From NCBI RefSeq assembly GCF_022378355.1, contig NZ_JAKMAJ010000015.1:62001-126000 (forward strand): a stretch of DNA of 64,000 bases. Direction: 5' to 3'. The position numbers and the translations under genes were made by a program. The notes beneath the pieces are model-generated. The model made no database searches and was not told the origin of the DNA. It saw only the letters and a list, made by a program, of their open reading frames with translations. The DNA is from Brenneria bubanii. GTDB lineage: Bacteria; Pseudomonadota; Gammaproteobacteria; Enterobacterales; Enterobacteriaceae. This document shows positions 17,323-26,616 of the stretch, piece after piece; the stretch's first letter is position 1, and every line of letters starts with the position of its first letter.

Positions 17323-18288
17323 ATGTCGAAATTGGCGATTTTAGAGGATCTGGATTTACGTCAGCTAGAGGCGTTCTCGGCGGTGATTTCCGCCGGCAGC
17401 ATTACCGCCGCGGCGAAAAACCTCAACCGCTCGCAACCCGCCGTCAGCCGATTGATTCAGGAATTTGAGAATAAAATCGGCTACTCCCTGTTTCAACGCA
17501 ATGGACCGCGCATCAACCCAACCGAGCAGGCTTATCAACTGCACGAGTCGGTTGAGCATGCACTGATTTCACTGCGTCAGGTTCAGCTACGGGCCAAAGA
17601 GATCGCCGATGATGAGGAGAAACCGCTGATCATTGCCGCCACCCCCGCCATGGCGTCCGGACTGCTGCCGAGGGCGCTGTCCAAAGCGGATATCGGCGTT
17701 CCGTTGCAGATCCTGAGCTATTCCGCCGATCAGACGCTGCGTACGATTATTGACGGCCGCGCCGATCTGGCCATCAGCAGTCTGCCGTTGGATCACAAAA
17801 ATGTGCACCGTCACTGGATCGGACGGTCACGCTGCGTGGTAGTGGTTAGCGAAGACGATCCGCTGGCCCGTCAGGACAGGATTACGTTGCAGTCGCTGGC
17901 CTCGCGTCAAATTATTACCCTTTATAACCCTTATCGCCTGCGGCACCGTTTTGAAGATGCGATGAAACAGGCCAATATCCAGCCGCGCTATGTGATAGAG
18001 ACCAACTCCTCGGCAAACGTACTGGCCTGTATCCACGCCGGATTAGGCGTCGCCATCACCGAGCCGGTTACCGCATACGGTTTGCCCCTTAAAGGTATCG
18101 TGGTACGTAAGCTGGATATTGATATTCCGTACCATTTCGGCGTCATTACGCCGCAGGCTAAAACGCCGCGTACGGTTGTATTACAGATTGTTGAAGCGTT
18201 GGAAAATACCGCCAGAGAATTGTTGCCGAATTTCACGCTGTTTCATTCGGACGATCACCATAAAATTATGCTTTCGTTAAGTCACTGA
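17323..18288 (+). CDS. LysR-family transcriptional regulator
   Basis: 321 residues. The N-terminal helix-turn-helix is LRQLEAFSAVISAGSITAAA followed by LNRSQPAVSRLIQEFENKIG (about 13-60); the remainder is a two-lobed LysR effector-binding domain (LIIAATPAMASGLLPRAL, then ADLAISSLPLDH). AAGGAC precedes the ATG. It is divergent from the eleven-gene operon ending at 4933 and is probably its activator, responding to the imported substrate or a product. Alternatively it could control the TctCBA genes that follow on the same strand 397 bp downstream. Confidence 0.93.
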   Translation: MSKLAILEDLDLRQLEAFSAVISAGSITAAAKNLNRSQPAVSRLIQEFENKIGYSLFQRNGPRINPTEQAYQLHESVEHALISLRQVQLRAKEIADDEEKPLIIAATPAMASGLLPRALSKADIGVPLQILSYSADQTLRTIIDGRADLAISSLPLDHKNVHRHWIGRSRCVVVVSEDDPLARQDRITLQSLASRQIITLYNPYRLRHRFEDAMKQANIQPRYVIETNSSANVLACIHAGLGVAITEPVTAYGLPLKGIVVRKLDIDIPYHFGVITPQAKTPRTVVLQIVEALENTARELLPNFTLFHSDDHHKIMLSLSH

Positions 18289-18684
18289 ATACTGGAATCA
18301 GGCAATTAATAGACTGCGGTGACGCTTTTATTTGCGACACCGCGTCGCCAGCGGAAGCCGGTCCCGGCCTACTGCCGCGGGGGATGACGGAATAACGAAT
18401 TTTAAAATAAGAATAAGAGCTGATGCTTTATCGCAGCTTTTCATATTATTAAAAATATAGATCTAATAAGAAAATAGACAAATAACATCAGAGGAAAAAC
18501 ATTTGCGACTTGCCGGTCACAGCGAAACCAAAATATAACAGAAACAATAAAAAACAACCTTTATTTTCATACTTAATGAAAGAAATTCGCTCGTTGGAAT
18601 AAAGCCGTAGCGACTCGGCATGGACGCGATTAATTAACCGTCAAATCCACAATTAAAATAATGTAATCAATTTTGAGGATACCG
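18289..18684. other. Intergenic region between LysR gene and tctC
   Basis: No gene is seen in these 396 bp. A hairpin lies near the LysR end (18316-18343). The rest is AT-rich and probably carries the promoter of the transporter operon. Confidence 0.55.
18316..18343 (+). terminator. Hairpin after the LysR gene
   Basis: Arms GCGGTGACGC (18316-18325) and GCGACACCGC (18334-18343) pair at nine of ten positions around an eight-base loop, 27 bases after the stop codon. There is no T run after it, so an intrinsic terminator is not certain; it may protect the 3' end. Confidence 0.4.
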
Positions 18685-19662
18685 ATGAAAATACAACAGC
18701 AGCATGTTAATAAAGCCGTTATCGGGCTGATCATATCCGGCTCACTGTTCTCCGCCGCCGCACTGGCCGACTATCCGGAAAAACCGATACAGATGCTGGT
18801 CGCCTTTGCGCCCGGCGGCGGTACGGATATCGCCGCCCGCTCGATTGCCCATTATCTGGAAAAGCATTTAGGCAACAATGCCGGCGTGGCGGTCATCAAT
18901 AAACCCGGCGCCGGCGGTGAGATCGGCTGGACGGCGCTGGCGCGCGCCAAACCGGACGGCTATACCATCGGTATGATCAATCCGCCCGCCACCAACGCGC
19001 TGGTGGTTGAAAACAAAGCCAAGTACCGCATGGATGATTTTCAGCCCATCGCCAATATTGTTTATGACCCCGGCATTCTGGTGGTGAATAAAGAAAGTCC
19101 CCACCAGACGCTGGCGCAATTAATTGATGCCGCAAAACAGGCGCCGGATAAATTGGTTATCGGCACCTCCGGCGCGGCAGGCTCATCCGAACACGTCGCC
19201 ATTCTCAATTTAAATCGGCTGGCCGGCATTCGCTTTAAAACGGCCTTTTTCGGTAGTACCGCGCCGGTCCGGCAGGCGGTGCTGGGCAACCATGTGCCGG
19301 CGGCCACCATGAATCTCAGCGAAGCCTTGCCGCTGGTCCGGGAAGGACAAATACGCATCCTGGGCGTGATGGATGGACAGCGATCGCCCTGGTTGAAAGA
19401 AGCGCCCACCTTCCGTGAGCAAAATATCGACCTGGTTGCCGGCACCTCGCGGGGCATTGCCGCGCCGAAAGGTACGCCGCCGGAGATTGTCGCCCGGCTT
19501 GAAAAGGCGCTGCACGACGTCATTAACGATCCGGAATACCTGGCCGCGGCGCAACAAGCTGAAATTCCGCTCAATTATCTGGATGCGCAAGGCTACAGCA
19601 CGCTGATCGCGCGCATTAACGGCGATCTGGCCAAAACCTGGAAAATCACGCCATGGCGCTAA
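18685..19662 (+). CDS. Tripartite tricarboxylate transporter substrate-binding protein (TctC/Bug family)
   Basis: 325 residues. A signal peptide (KAVIGLIISGSLFSAAALAD) precedes a Bug-type fold with the hallmark YPEKPIQMLVAFAPGGGTDIA at its start and VINKPGAGGEIGWTALA after it. These proteins bind carboxylates such as citrate, or many other small organic acids, in the periplasm. GAGG lies six bases before the ATG at 18685. It is followed by TctB and TctA genes with overlaps, so the importer is complete. The ligand is not predictable. Confidence 0.93.
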   Translation: MKIQQQHVNKAVIGLIISGSLFSAAALADYPEKPIQMLVAFAPGGGTDIAARSIAHYLEKHLGNNAGVAVINKPGAGGEIGWTALARAKPDGYTIGMINPPATNALVVENKAKYRMDDFQPIANIVYDPGILVVNKESPHQTLAQLIDAAKQAPDKLVIGTSGAAGSSEHVAILNLNRLAGIRFKTAFFGSTAPVRQAVLGNHVPAATMNLSEALPLVREGQIRILGVMDGQRSPWLKEAPTFREQNIDLVAGTSRGIAAPKGTPPEIVARLEKALHDVINDPEYLAAAQQAEIPLNYLDAQGYSTLIARINGDLAKTWKITPWR

Positions 19663-20132
19663 AAAGTCACCCATCCCGACGGCATGCCGAGCTATTTTTC
19701 GCCGTGCTGTGGCTGGCCGTGGCCGCCGGCATGTACCGCGCCGCCGGCGAATACAGTCACAGCAGCGCCATTTTTCCGCGCGCGCTGGCCATCTTGCTGG
19801 CACTCGGCAGCCTGGCGCTGATCGTCAGACTCTACCGACGGCATAAACGTCAACAGCATGATCAGACGCCTCTGCTGCATGCGCCCGTGCGGGCGGCGGT
19901 CGGCTTCTCGATGGTGGTCGCCTATATTCTGCTGATGAATACGCTTGGGTATATCGCCGCCAGCCTGTTGTTCGGCATCGCGCTGCCGCTGCTGGCGGGA
20001 TACCGGCGCATCGGTCAGGTTATGGCCTGCATAGCCGGCGCGCTGTTGCTGATCGTGGTGGTTTTTCGCATATTGCTCGAGCGACCGTTGCCGCCGGGCA
20101 TTTTTGAGACCCTGCTGGAGCGCGCGTTATGA
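19653..20132 (+). CDS. Tripartite tricarboxylate transporter small membrane subunit (TctB)
   Basis: 159 residues with four predicted hydrophobic helices (AELFFAVLWLAVAAGMY, FPRALAILLALGSLALIV, VGFSMVVAYILLMNTLGY and the GALLLIVVVFRILLERPLPP end), which is the TctB pattern. It overlaps tctC by 10 bp and its stop overlaps the start of tctA (ATGA). It is the accessory membrane subunit of the proton- or sodium-driven importer. Confidence 0.9.
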   Translation: MALKSHPSRRHAELFFAVLWLAVAAGMYRAAGEYSHSSAIFPRALAILLALGSLALIVRLYRRHKRQQHDQTPLLHAPVRAAVGFSMVVAYILLMNTLGYIAASLLFGIALPLLAGYRRIGQVMACIAGALLLIVVVFRILLERPLPPGIFETLLERAL

Positions 20133-21610
20133 TTGATGCCTTGCTGAGCGCGCTGCCGCATGTGCTGGCGCCGGCGAATCTGCTGGCCGTTCTGCTGGGA
20201 ACCGTCTCGGGTCTGGTGGTCGGCGCCCTGCCCGGCTTGACCGTCACCACCGGTATTGCCGTTTTGATTCCCCTGACGTTCGGCGTCGATCCTCTGTTCG
20301 CGTTGGGCATGATGGCCGGCATGTATAACGGCGGCAGCTATGGCGGCGCCATTCCGGCCATCCTGCTGCGCATCCCCGGCACCCCGGCGTCGGTCGCCAC
20401 CGTGCTGGACGGCCATGCCCTGACGCGCCAGGGCAAAGCCGCCTATGCCTTGCAGGTTGCGGTGATTTCCGGCGTGATTGGCAGCGTCTTATCCGCCCTT
20501 TCGCTGATTCTGTTTGCCCCCGGACTGGCGAAAATCAGTCTGTTTTTTTCACCGGCGGACTACTTCTGGGTGTCGCTGCTCGGACTGGCGACGGTCACTT
20601 CCCTGTTGGGCGACGACTTTCTGAAAGGCGCCATCGCCGCCCTGCTGGGGCTGGCGATAGGCACCATCGGTCAGGATATTTCCACCGGCGACGAACGCTA
20701 CACCTTTGGCCTGCTTGAACTGTCCGAAGGACTGGATCTGGTGGTGCTGCTTACCGCGCTCTTCGCCTTCCCGCCGGTGATCCAGATGTTCGAACAGGCT
20801 TGCGCCGCCGGCATACCGGGCCATCTGTTAAAACTGAAACGTCAGGGATCGGTGCTGGCGCAGTGGCGTCGTTTTATGCCGATCTGGCTGCGCAGCTCGT
20901 TTATCGGCATCGTCATCGGCATCCTGCCCGGCGCGGGCGGCAGCATGTCCTGCTACCTTGCCTATAACGATGCCAAGCGGCGCGACGACGATCCCGACAG
21001 TTTCGGCAAAGGGAATCCCAAAGGCGTGGCGGCCTCCGAGGCGGGCAACGGCGCGGATAACGCTTCATCGCTGATCCCCGCCCTCACGCTGGGCATTCCG
21101 GGATCCGGCGTCGCGGCGGTCATTCTGGGCGGCCTGCTGGTTCAGGGATTACGCCCCGGCCCGCAGCTATTCCAAGAGCACCCGGATGTGGTCTACGGCT
21201 TTATGCTGCAAATGCTGATCTCCGCCCTGCTGCTCGCCGTCGTCGGCGGCCTGACGGCAACCCGCATTTTCGGTCAGGCGTTGCGCCTGCCGACCGTGCT
21301 GCTGGCGCCGGTCATTATGCTGTTTATTACCGTCGGTATTTATGCGGTCAACAATGCCCAGTTTGATCTTTACCTGTTTCTGGGCATTGGCGTCGTCGCC
21401 TATTTCATGGAAAAGCTCGACTATCCCAGCGCCCCGATCATCCTCGGCGTCATGCTTGGCCCGATTGCTGAAACCCAGCTCAATCTGGCGTTAACCCTGG
21501 CCAACGGCAACCCGGCGGCGTTGGCGGATTCCCCCTTATCCATGTTGTTGATCCTGTTAACGGCTTTCATCTTGCTCACGCCCTGCTGGCGATACAGACG
21601 AAAAAAATAA
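20129..21610 (+). CDS. Tripartite tricarboxylate transporter large membrane subunit (TctA)
   Basis: 493 residues with about eleven to twelve membrane helices. The conserved TctA segments GALPGLTVTTGIAVLIPLTF, MYNGGSYGGAIPAILLRIPG and PGAGGSMSCYLAYNDAKR are present, as is GIPGSGVAAVILGGLLVQGL. It is the transport channel that works with the TctC-type binding protein and TctB. It is translationally coupled to tctB by an ATGA overlap. Confidence 0.95.
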   Translation: MIDALLSALPHVLAPANLLAVLLGTVSGLVVGALPGLTVTTGIAVLIPLTFGVDPLFALGMMAGMYNGGSYGGAIPAILLRIPGTPASVATVLDGHALTRQGKAAYALQVAVISGVIGSVLSALSLILFAPGLAKISLFFSPADYFWVSLLGLATVTSLLGDDFLKGAIAALLGLAIGTIGQDISTGDERYTFGLLELSEGLDLVVLLTALFAFPPVIQMFEQACAAGIPGHLLKLKRQGSVLAQWRRFMPIWLRSSFIGIVIGILPGAGGSMSCYLAYNDAKRRDDDPDSFGKGNPKGVAASEAGNGADNASSLIPALTLGIPGSGVAAVILGGLLVQGLRPGPQLFQEHPDVVYGFMLQMLISALLLAVVGGLTATRIFGQALRLPTVLLAPVIMLFITVGIYAVNNAQFDLYLFLGIGVVAYFMEKLDYPSAPIILGVMLGPIAETQLNLALTLANGNPAALADSPLSMLLILLTAFILLTPCWRYRRKK

Positions 21611-21658
21611 CGTTGCCGGCCGGCTAACGCCGCAGGCATAGAAAACCAAGGAATCATC

Positions 21659-22738
21659 ATGAAAGTAGCCATTCTGGGTGCGGGAAATATCGGCTTTGCC
21701 AGTACGGCCTGGCTATCCTGGTCCGGGCATCATCCCATACTGTGGTCGCCCGCGGCGGACGACCTGACGCGGTTGCAGGCCAATAACAACCTGCTGTCTT
21801 TTACTGGCGTGATTAGCGGCCAATGCCGGCCGGAGATCGGCGCCGACATAGATTATGTGGTTGACGCGGCTGACGTCATTTTTATTTGCGTACCGGGATA
21901 CGCCCACAAAACGGTTATTGACGCTATCGTCCCCCTCCTGAGAAACGGACAACCGGTCATCATTAACAGCGCCTGTTCGCTCAGCGCGCTCTATCTGTCA
22001 AAACGGTTGGCCGAGCGGCGTATTAGCGCGCCGATCATCACCTGGGGCACCACCGTTCTCACCGCTCGCCGCCAGGCAAACGGCCGTGAGGTCGCCATCA
22101 TGGCGATACGAAAATTCGTGCATGTGGCGACGCTGCCGATGCGGGAAAATCAGGATGCCATCGCGCTATGTACGACGCTGTTCGGCCCCCGCTTTCGCCC
22201 GCAGCGCAACACGCTGGCCACCTCGCTGATTAATATCAACCCCATCGCCCATCTGGGGCTGGCGCTGTGCAACGTCACGCGCATAGAAAGAGAGGAAAAC
22301 TGGCCGCAATATCACTACCTGACGCCGGGCGTCGCCAATCTGATTAACGCGCTGGAGCAAGAGCGTCAGCTGCTGGCCCGTCGCTTCGGATTAGCCCTTC
22401 ACGGCATCGAAGAACATTTTCAGCAGTCGTTTAATATCCCGCAGACCAGACTGGCGGATATCGCGGCGGAGCTTCACCGCCGACGGGGCGGTCCGGCCGG
22501 TCCGATCAGCATGGATACGCGTTTTATTCTGGAAGACACGCCCTATGGGTTGGTCTTTGCCGAAGCGGTAGCGCGCAAAGCAGACATCAATCTGACGCTG
22601 CACTCTTCGGTGATTAACGTGGCGGCCGCGATATGGAAAAAAGATTTACGCCGCGAGAACAATATCTTGCCGGAACTGGGGCTGGAGGCCATGTCGCTGG
22701 CGGATTTCAATCAGGTTATTAGCGGCGGATATCGGTGA
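21659..22738 (+). CDS. NAD/NADP octopine/nopaline dehydrogenase family protein (opine dehydrogenase-like)
   Basis: 359 residues. The N-terminus MKVAILGAGNIGFASTAWL is a Rossmann nucleotide-binding motif. The C-terminal half matches the opine dehydrogenase domain, with the conserved NPIAHLG (catalytic His) and the helical region near EDTPYGLVFAEAVA. Such enzymes interconvert an opine with an amino acid and an oxo acid, or act on similar N-(carboxyalkyl) amino acids. It follows tctA by 48 bp with AAGGAA as ribosome site, so the transporter may import an opine or an oxo acid partner. Degradation versus synthesis cannot be told from sequence. It resembles the family rather than any named octopine or nopaline enzyme. 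Confidence 0.82.
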   Translation: MKVAILGAGNIGFASTAWLSWSGHHPILWSPAADDLTRLQANNNLLSFTGVISGQCRPEIGADIDYVVDAADVIFICVPGYAHKTVIDAIVPLLRNGQPVIINSACSLSALYLSKRLAERRISAPIITWGTTVLTARRQANGREVAIMAIRKFVHVATLPMRENQDAIALCTTLFGPRFRPQRNTLATSLININPIAHLGLALCNVTRIEREENWPQYHYLTPGVANLINALEQERQLLARRFGLALHGIEEHFQQSFNIPQTRLADIAAELHRRRGGPAGPISMDTRFILEDTPYGLVFAEAVARKADINLTLHSSVINVAAAIWKKDLRRENNILPELGLEAMSLADFNQVISGGYR

Positions 22739-22747
22739 AGAATTGGA

Positions 22748-22940
22748 ATTGACGAGTTTGGCCGTTATCCGGCGTAAAAAATTATGCCGCGGTGGACTTG
22801 ACCGCCGAGTGAGCCGCATGAATGCGGCGAGAGCCGGCGCCGCGTCGGGCGCGTGCCACGACGCGGCATGAAAAAACAGCTATTTTCGCGCACGAAACTG
22901 TCTCTTAGTCCGCATAAAAATGTGACCAAGAGACAGCGTC
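22748..22940. repeat. Interspersed intergenic repeat, copy 2, with a CTGTCTCTT hairpin
   Basis: This shares GGCGTAAAAAATTATGC and the 3' hairpin block with the element at 1699-2007. Hairpin arms are CTGTCTCTTAGTCCGCA (22898-22914) and TGTGACCAAGAGACAG (22921-22936). Like copy 1 it lies between two convergent genes. The middle portion is shorter than in copy 1. A function as a two-way transcription stop is plausible. Confidence 0.6.
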
Positions 22941-22979
22941 AGTAGGCGGGAACCTGCGGGCATGGCATAAGAGGGAATC

Positions 22980-23900
22980 CTATGGGCAGCACCGCACCCG
23001 ATGCGTATCCGTTAGCCAGTAATACTGATCCGGATGGCGGCGACAGGTTTTGCCGTCGGCAAATTCGCATCCTGACGCCCGCGCGGCAAACGGCAGTACG
23101 CGCGGCTGATTTTTTAGTCTGGGATGCGCCGGCGGGATCGCCTGAAGCAGATAGCGGGTATAGGGATGCTGAGGGCGCGAAAACAATTCCGCGACGCTGG
23201 CCTCTTCGACAATCGTCCCGCGCGACATCACGCCCACGCGGTCGGCGATATGATGCACCACGCTGAGATCGTGGGCGATAAACAGATACGCCAGTCCCTG
23301 CTCACGCTGAAGCCTCATCAACAGATTAAGAATCTGCGACTGAATGGAGACATCCAGCGCTGAAACCGGCTCATCGCAGATAATCAGCTTCGGTTCCAGG
23401 ATCAACGCGCGGGCAATGCCGATACGCTGGCGCTGGCCGCCGGAAAACTCATGCGGGTAGCGTCTGCCGTCCTCCGGACTGAAACCGACGCGTGTCAATA
23501 TCTGCTCTACCCGTTGCCGGCGCTTGCCCGCATCGCGTTCGCCATGAATGATCAGCGGTTCTTCAATGCTGTAACCCACCGTGCGTTTCGGATCGAGCGA
23601 TGATAACGGGTCCTGAAAGATCATCTGGATATCTTTGCGCACCTCACGCCAATGACGATCGTTTAGCGCCAACAGCTGCCGCCCGGCGAAGATCACTTCA
23701 CCGCCGGAAGCCGCGGTCAAACCAAGCAAACTGCGCCCGGTGGTGCTTTTTCCGCTGCCCGACTCCCCTACCAGCGCATAGGTTTCGCCGCCGGAAATGT
23801 GAAAGCCGACATCGTCCACCGCGGTAAAGCGCTTACCGCGCCAGCCTTTGGCCTGAAAGGTTTTGCTCAGGTGACGCACGGTCAACAAGGGCGCGTTCAT
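22980..23900 (-). CDS. ABC transporter ATP-binding protein, OppF/DppF type (no linked permease)
   Basis: 306 residues from the ATG at 23900, which overlaps the upstream stop (ATGA); the frame is open further but without support. Walker [51 protein letters not shown] and the H-loop AHDLSVVHHI are intact. The C-terminus has HPYTRYLLQAIPPAHPR and a Cys motif (CEFADGKTCRRHP) typical of peptide importers. It is the last gene of the frd-fum-opp unit. No permease or binding protein gene is adjacent, so it may energise a transporter encoded elsewhere. Confidence 0.93.
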   Translation of the reverse strand: MNAPLLTVRHLSKTFQAKGWRGKRFTAVDDVGFHISGGETYALVGESGSGKSTTGRSLLGLTAASGGEVIFAGRQLLALNDRHWREVRKDIQMIFQDPLSSLDPKRTVGYSIEEPLIIHGERDAGKRRQRVEQILTRVGFSPEDGRRYPHEFSGGQRQRIGIARALILEPKLIICDEPVSALDVSIQSQILNLLMRLQREQGLAYLFIAHDLSVVHHIADRVGVMSRGTIVEEASVAELFSRPQHPYTRYLLQAIPPAHPRLKNQPRVLPFAARASGCEFADGKTCRRHPDQYYWLTDTHRVRCCP

Positions 23901-24901
23901 ATCAGACCGCCTATCTCTTCGGCGCGCCAGCAGCGCACCCGGTGGGACGACGCCGATAAGGCGCGCAAGGCGGGACGTTGTTCCCGACAGCGCGCCTGCG
24001 CATAAGGGCAACGATCGGCAAAGCCGCAGCCGGAAATGGAGACGGACAGCGCCGGCACCGTACCGCGGATCTCCGGCAGATCGGTCTTAGTTTCGCCATC
24101 CAGTCGCGGCACCGCCTGCAGCAGGGCGCGGGTATAGGGATGAAGCGGGTTATCGAACAAACTGACTACGTCCGACTCTTCCACCACCTCGCCCAGGTAC
24201 ATCACCAGTACGCGTTGGCATAACTGCGCGACCACCGACAGATCGTGGGTAATCAGGATGATGCCCATTCCGGTGTTGCTTTTAATCTCTGCCAGCAAGG
24301 TCAGAATCTGCGCCTGAATGGTGACGTCCAGCGCGGTGGTCGGTTCATCGGCAATCAACAGCGCGGGACGGCTGGCTATCGCCATGGCGATCATCACGCG
24401 CTGGCGCATACCGCCGGAAATTTCATGCGGATAGGCCGCCGCGCAGCGCTGCGCGTCTTCAATGCCGACCCGCAGCAACAGCGAGGATACTTCGGCCCGG
24501 CGCTGCTTGCGCGTCAATGTCGTGTGTAGGCTCAGGCTCTCTTCGATTTGAAAACCCAGGGTAAACACCGGATTCAGACTGGAAAGCGGATCCTGAAAAA
24601 TCATCGCCAGGCGGCGGCCGCGCCAGCTTTGCAATGCGGCGGGCGAAAGATCGCGCTGCGTCTCGCCGTTGAACGTCATTTCCCCGGTGACGCGACTGTA
24701 GCGCGACGGCAGCAATCCCATAAACGCCTGCGCCGTGACGCTTTTGCCGCAGCCGGACTCGCCGATAATACCCAGCGTTTCATGGCGGCCGACGTCAAAT
24801 GACACCCCGCGCACCGGCGCCACCACGCCCTGTTGCGTGGCGAACCGCACCTGTAATCCGTTAACCGAAAGTAACGTTGCTGACTGATGGGTCTTGATCA
24901 T
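23897..24901 (-). CDS. ABC transporter ATP-binding protein, OppD/DppD type (no linked permease)
   Basis: 334 residues. Walker [51 protein letters not shown] and [12 protein letters not shown] are complete. The C-terminus carries [19 protein letters not shown], the Cys-rich element that in OppD-like ATPases binds an iron-sulfur cluster. It is placed 80 bp after the fumarase beta gene and is coupled to the OppF-type gene. The partner membrane proteins are not in this neighbourhood. Confidence 0.93.
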   Translation of the reverse strand: MIKTHQSATLLSVNGLQVRFATQQGVVAPVRGVSFDVGRHETLGIIGESGCGKSVTAQAFMGLLPSRYSRVTGEMTFNGETQRDLSPAALQSWRGRRLAMIFQDPLSSLNPVFTLGFQIEESLSLHTTLTRKQRRAEVSSLLLRVGIEDAQRCAAAYPHEISGGMRQRVMIAMAIASRPALLIADEPTTALDVTIQAQILTLLAEIKSNTGMGIILITHDLSVVAQLCQRVLVMYLGEVVEESDVVSLFDNPLHPYTRALLQAVPRLDGETKTDLPEIRGTVPALSVSISGCGFADRCPYAQARCREQRPALRALSASSHRVRCWRAEEIGGLI

Positions 24902-24981
24902 CGGCCTGATGTCTCACTGTTCAATTGGCGCAGTACACGACGCGTCAGGGGATGAAGTCCCCGATCGGCGCCGTCGTGCCG

Positions 24982-25662
24982 TTACATCAGTTCCTGCCGC
25001 CGATCGTCGGTTTCGCCGTAGCGGTGCAGCGTCGGCGGCCCGAGTCCCTGATAGAGCGCGTCAATGCCGGCATTGATAATCTGATTATGCTGTTCAAACA
25101 GGGAGTTGCCGCGCAGATCGCTTTCAACGATAAAGGGGCCGAAACGAGACACTTCAAACAGCCACATCGCCTGAGCGATGCCCAGTTCCGCCAGCCAGTG
25201 AACGTCGATAACCCGCTTGATGCCTCTGCCCAGCAGCGCGCCGCTGCCATACCCTACCGTGGTCAGATAAACGGCGCCCGCCGGAACCAGCACCTGCCGG
25301 TATTGATCCAGCGGCATGCCGCCCTTGCCGAGGACGATATTGCTGCCGGTGAGCGCCAGCCAGCTTTCCATCCAGCGGGCAAAACGAAAACTGGCGGTGG
25401 CGGTGACGGCGCCGACCTGATAGCCGCCGACGCCGTCCTCGGCCGCCGCCGGGGAGCAATGAAAATTCACCAGACTGAGCGCGCGCAAGTCCACCGGCAA
25501 CGACCGACCTTCATCAAGGATCAGGCGATAAACGCCTTCCCGGGCGGTATAAATATTGCCGCTGAGGTAGACCACCGTCCCGATTTCCAACTGCGCGAGC
25601 GCCCGGCCCGATACCGGCAAACTCAGTTCAACTACCTTCAATTCGTCAGATTTTCCGGCCAT
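24982..25662 (-). CDS. Class I fumarase / L-tartrate dehydratase beta subunit
   Basis: 226 residues from the ATG at 25662. The domain corresponds to the C-terminal part of FumA or to TtdB: VVYLSGNIYTAREGVY and the GSNIVLGKGGM motif. It removes or adds water on a 2-hydroxy dicarboxylate together with the alpha subunit, whose gene overlaps it by 25 bp. Members of this family act on fumarate/malate, L-tartrate or mesaconate; sequence alone does not decide. Next to a fumarate-reductase-like complex, fumarase is the simplest reading. The open frame extends to 25830 inside the alpha gene; that part is not protein-like. Confidence 0.88.
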   Translation of the reverse strand: MAGKSDELKVVELSLPVSGRALAQLEIGTVVYLSGNIYTAREGVYRLILDEGRSLPVDLRALSLVNFHCSPAAAEDGVGGYQVGAVTATASFRFARWMESWLALTGSNIVLGKGGMPLDQYRQVLVPAGAVYLTTVGYGSGALLGRGIKRVIDVHWLAELGIAQAMWLFEVSRFGPFIVESDLRGNSLFEQHNQIINAGIDALYQGLGPPTLHRYGETDDRRQELM

Positions 25663-26591
25663 TCCACACTCTCGCGCCGCAGATAAGGGGTGAACCAGAC
25701 GGGATCGGTACGATAGCTGACCGAACCGTCGGCATGGATCCGCGCCGTCGCGCGGCGTGAAGCGAGGCAAAAGGTGTGCAGGCTGACCGGCATGCCGCCG
25801 GTGTGGGTATAGCCGATTTCGATATGGCAATCCGCCACCATCGAACGCCCCGCCAGCCCCATGGCGCCGATACCCAACGCGTTGCCCAGCGCCAGAATTT
25901 CCAGCTCCAGCGCCGCAATGCGCGCATCCGGGTTGCGATCGCCCACCACCCGCAGACAGGCCGCCTGCTTGCCGAGTTGCATACAGGTATCCTTCGAACC
26001 GCCGACGCCGATACCCAGGATCGCCGGCTGGCAGGCCAGCCCGCGTTTGCCGAACGCGATCAGCGTATCCAGCGCGAAGCGCTTGATGCCGTCAAGGCCG
26101 TCACCGGGAAACAGCATGCGATAATCGGTGCCGAACAACCCGCCCTTGTGTACGGTAGTGATATCCAGCCAATCGGCATCCGGTTCAAACGACCAGTCGA
26201 TTTCCGGCGCATTGATGCCGACATTGTTGCTGAACTCCGTGCGCCATAACGGATGAACGCGATTCGGACGCAAAGGTATATCCTGCGTCGCCCGCGCGGT
26301 GGCGCGCCGCAGCGCGCGCTCCACGCCGATAAAACCGGCATCGACAATGGCATTATTGCCCCACTTAATGTAATAACGCGGCAGCCCGGTATCGGCGCAC
26401 ATCGGTCGGCGATCCTCGCCGGCGGCCCGCCAGTTTTCGAGCATGGTATCCAGCACGAAACTCGACAGCGCGCCGCTTTCATCCTGCGTCATGGACTGAA
26501 TTCTCGCGCGATAATCCGCCGGAATATCGATGGCGGCGCGTTTCATGATTTCGTAGGCGGCCTGTTCCACCCGTTGGACGGCAACGCTCAT
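25638..26591 (-). CDS. Class I fumarase / L-tartrate dehydratase alpha subunit (4Fe-4S)
   Basis: 317 residues. It has CADTGLPRYYIKWGNNA and GVGGSKDTCMQLGKQAACL, which supply conserved Cys residues for the labile 4Fe-4S cluster of class I hydratases, and GIGAMGLAGRSMVADCHIE near the end. GGAG lies eight bases before the ATG. With the beta subunit it makes an oxygen-sensitive hydratase for fumarate/malate or a related dicarboxylate. It lies 25 bp after the flavoprotein gene, so product flow from hydratase to fumarate reductase (malate to fumarate to succinate) is plausible. Confidence 0.9.
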   Translation of the reverse strand: MSVAVQRVEQAAYEIMKRAAIDIPADYRARIQSMTQDESGALSSFVLDTMLENWRAAGEDRRPMCADTGLPRYYIKWGNNAIVDAGFIGVERALRRATARATQDIPLRPNRVHPLWRTEFSNNVGINAPEIDWSFEPDADWLDITTVHKGGLFGTDYRMLFPGDGLDGIKRFALDTLIAFGKRGLACQPAILGIGVGGSKDTCMQLGKQAACLRVVGDRNPDARIAALELEILALGNALGIGAMGLAGRSMVADCHIEIGYTHTGGMPVSLHTFCLASRRATARIHADGSVSYRTDPVWFTPYLRRESVEWPENLTN

Positions 26592-26616
26592 CGTAGGGAC
26601 TCCTTGCTGAACGCCG

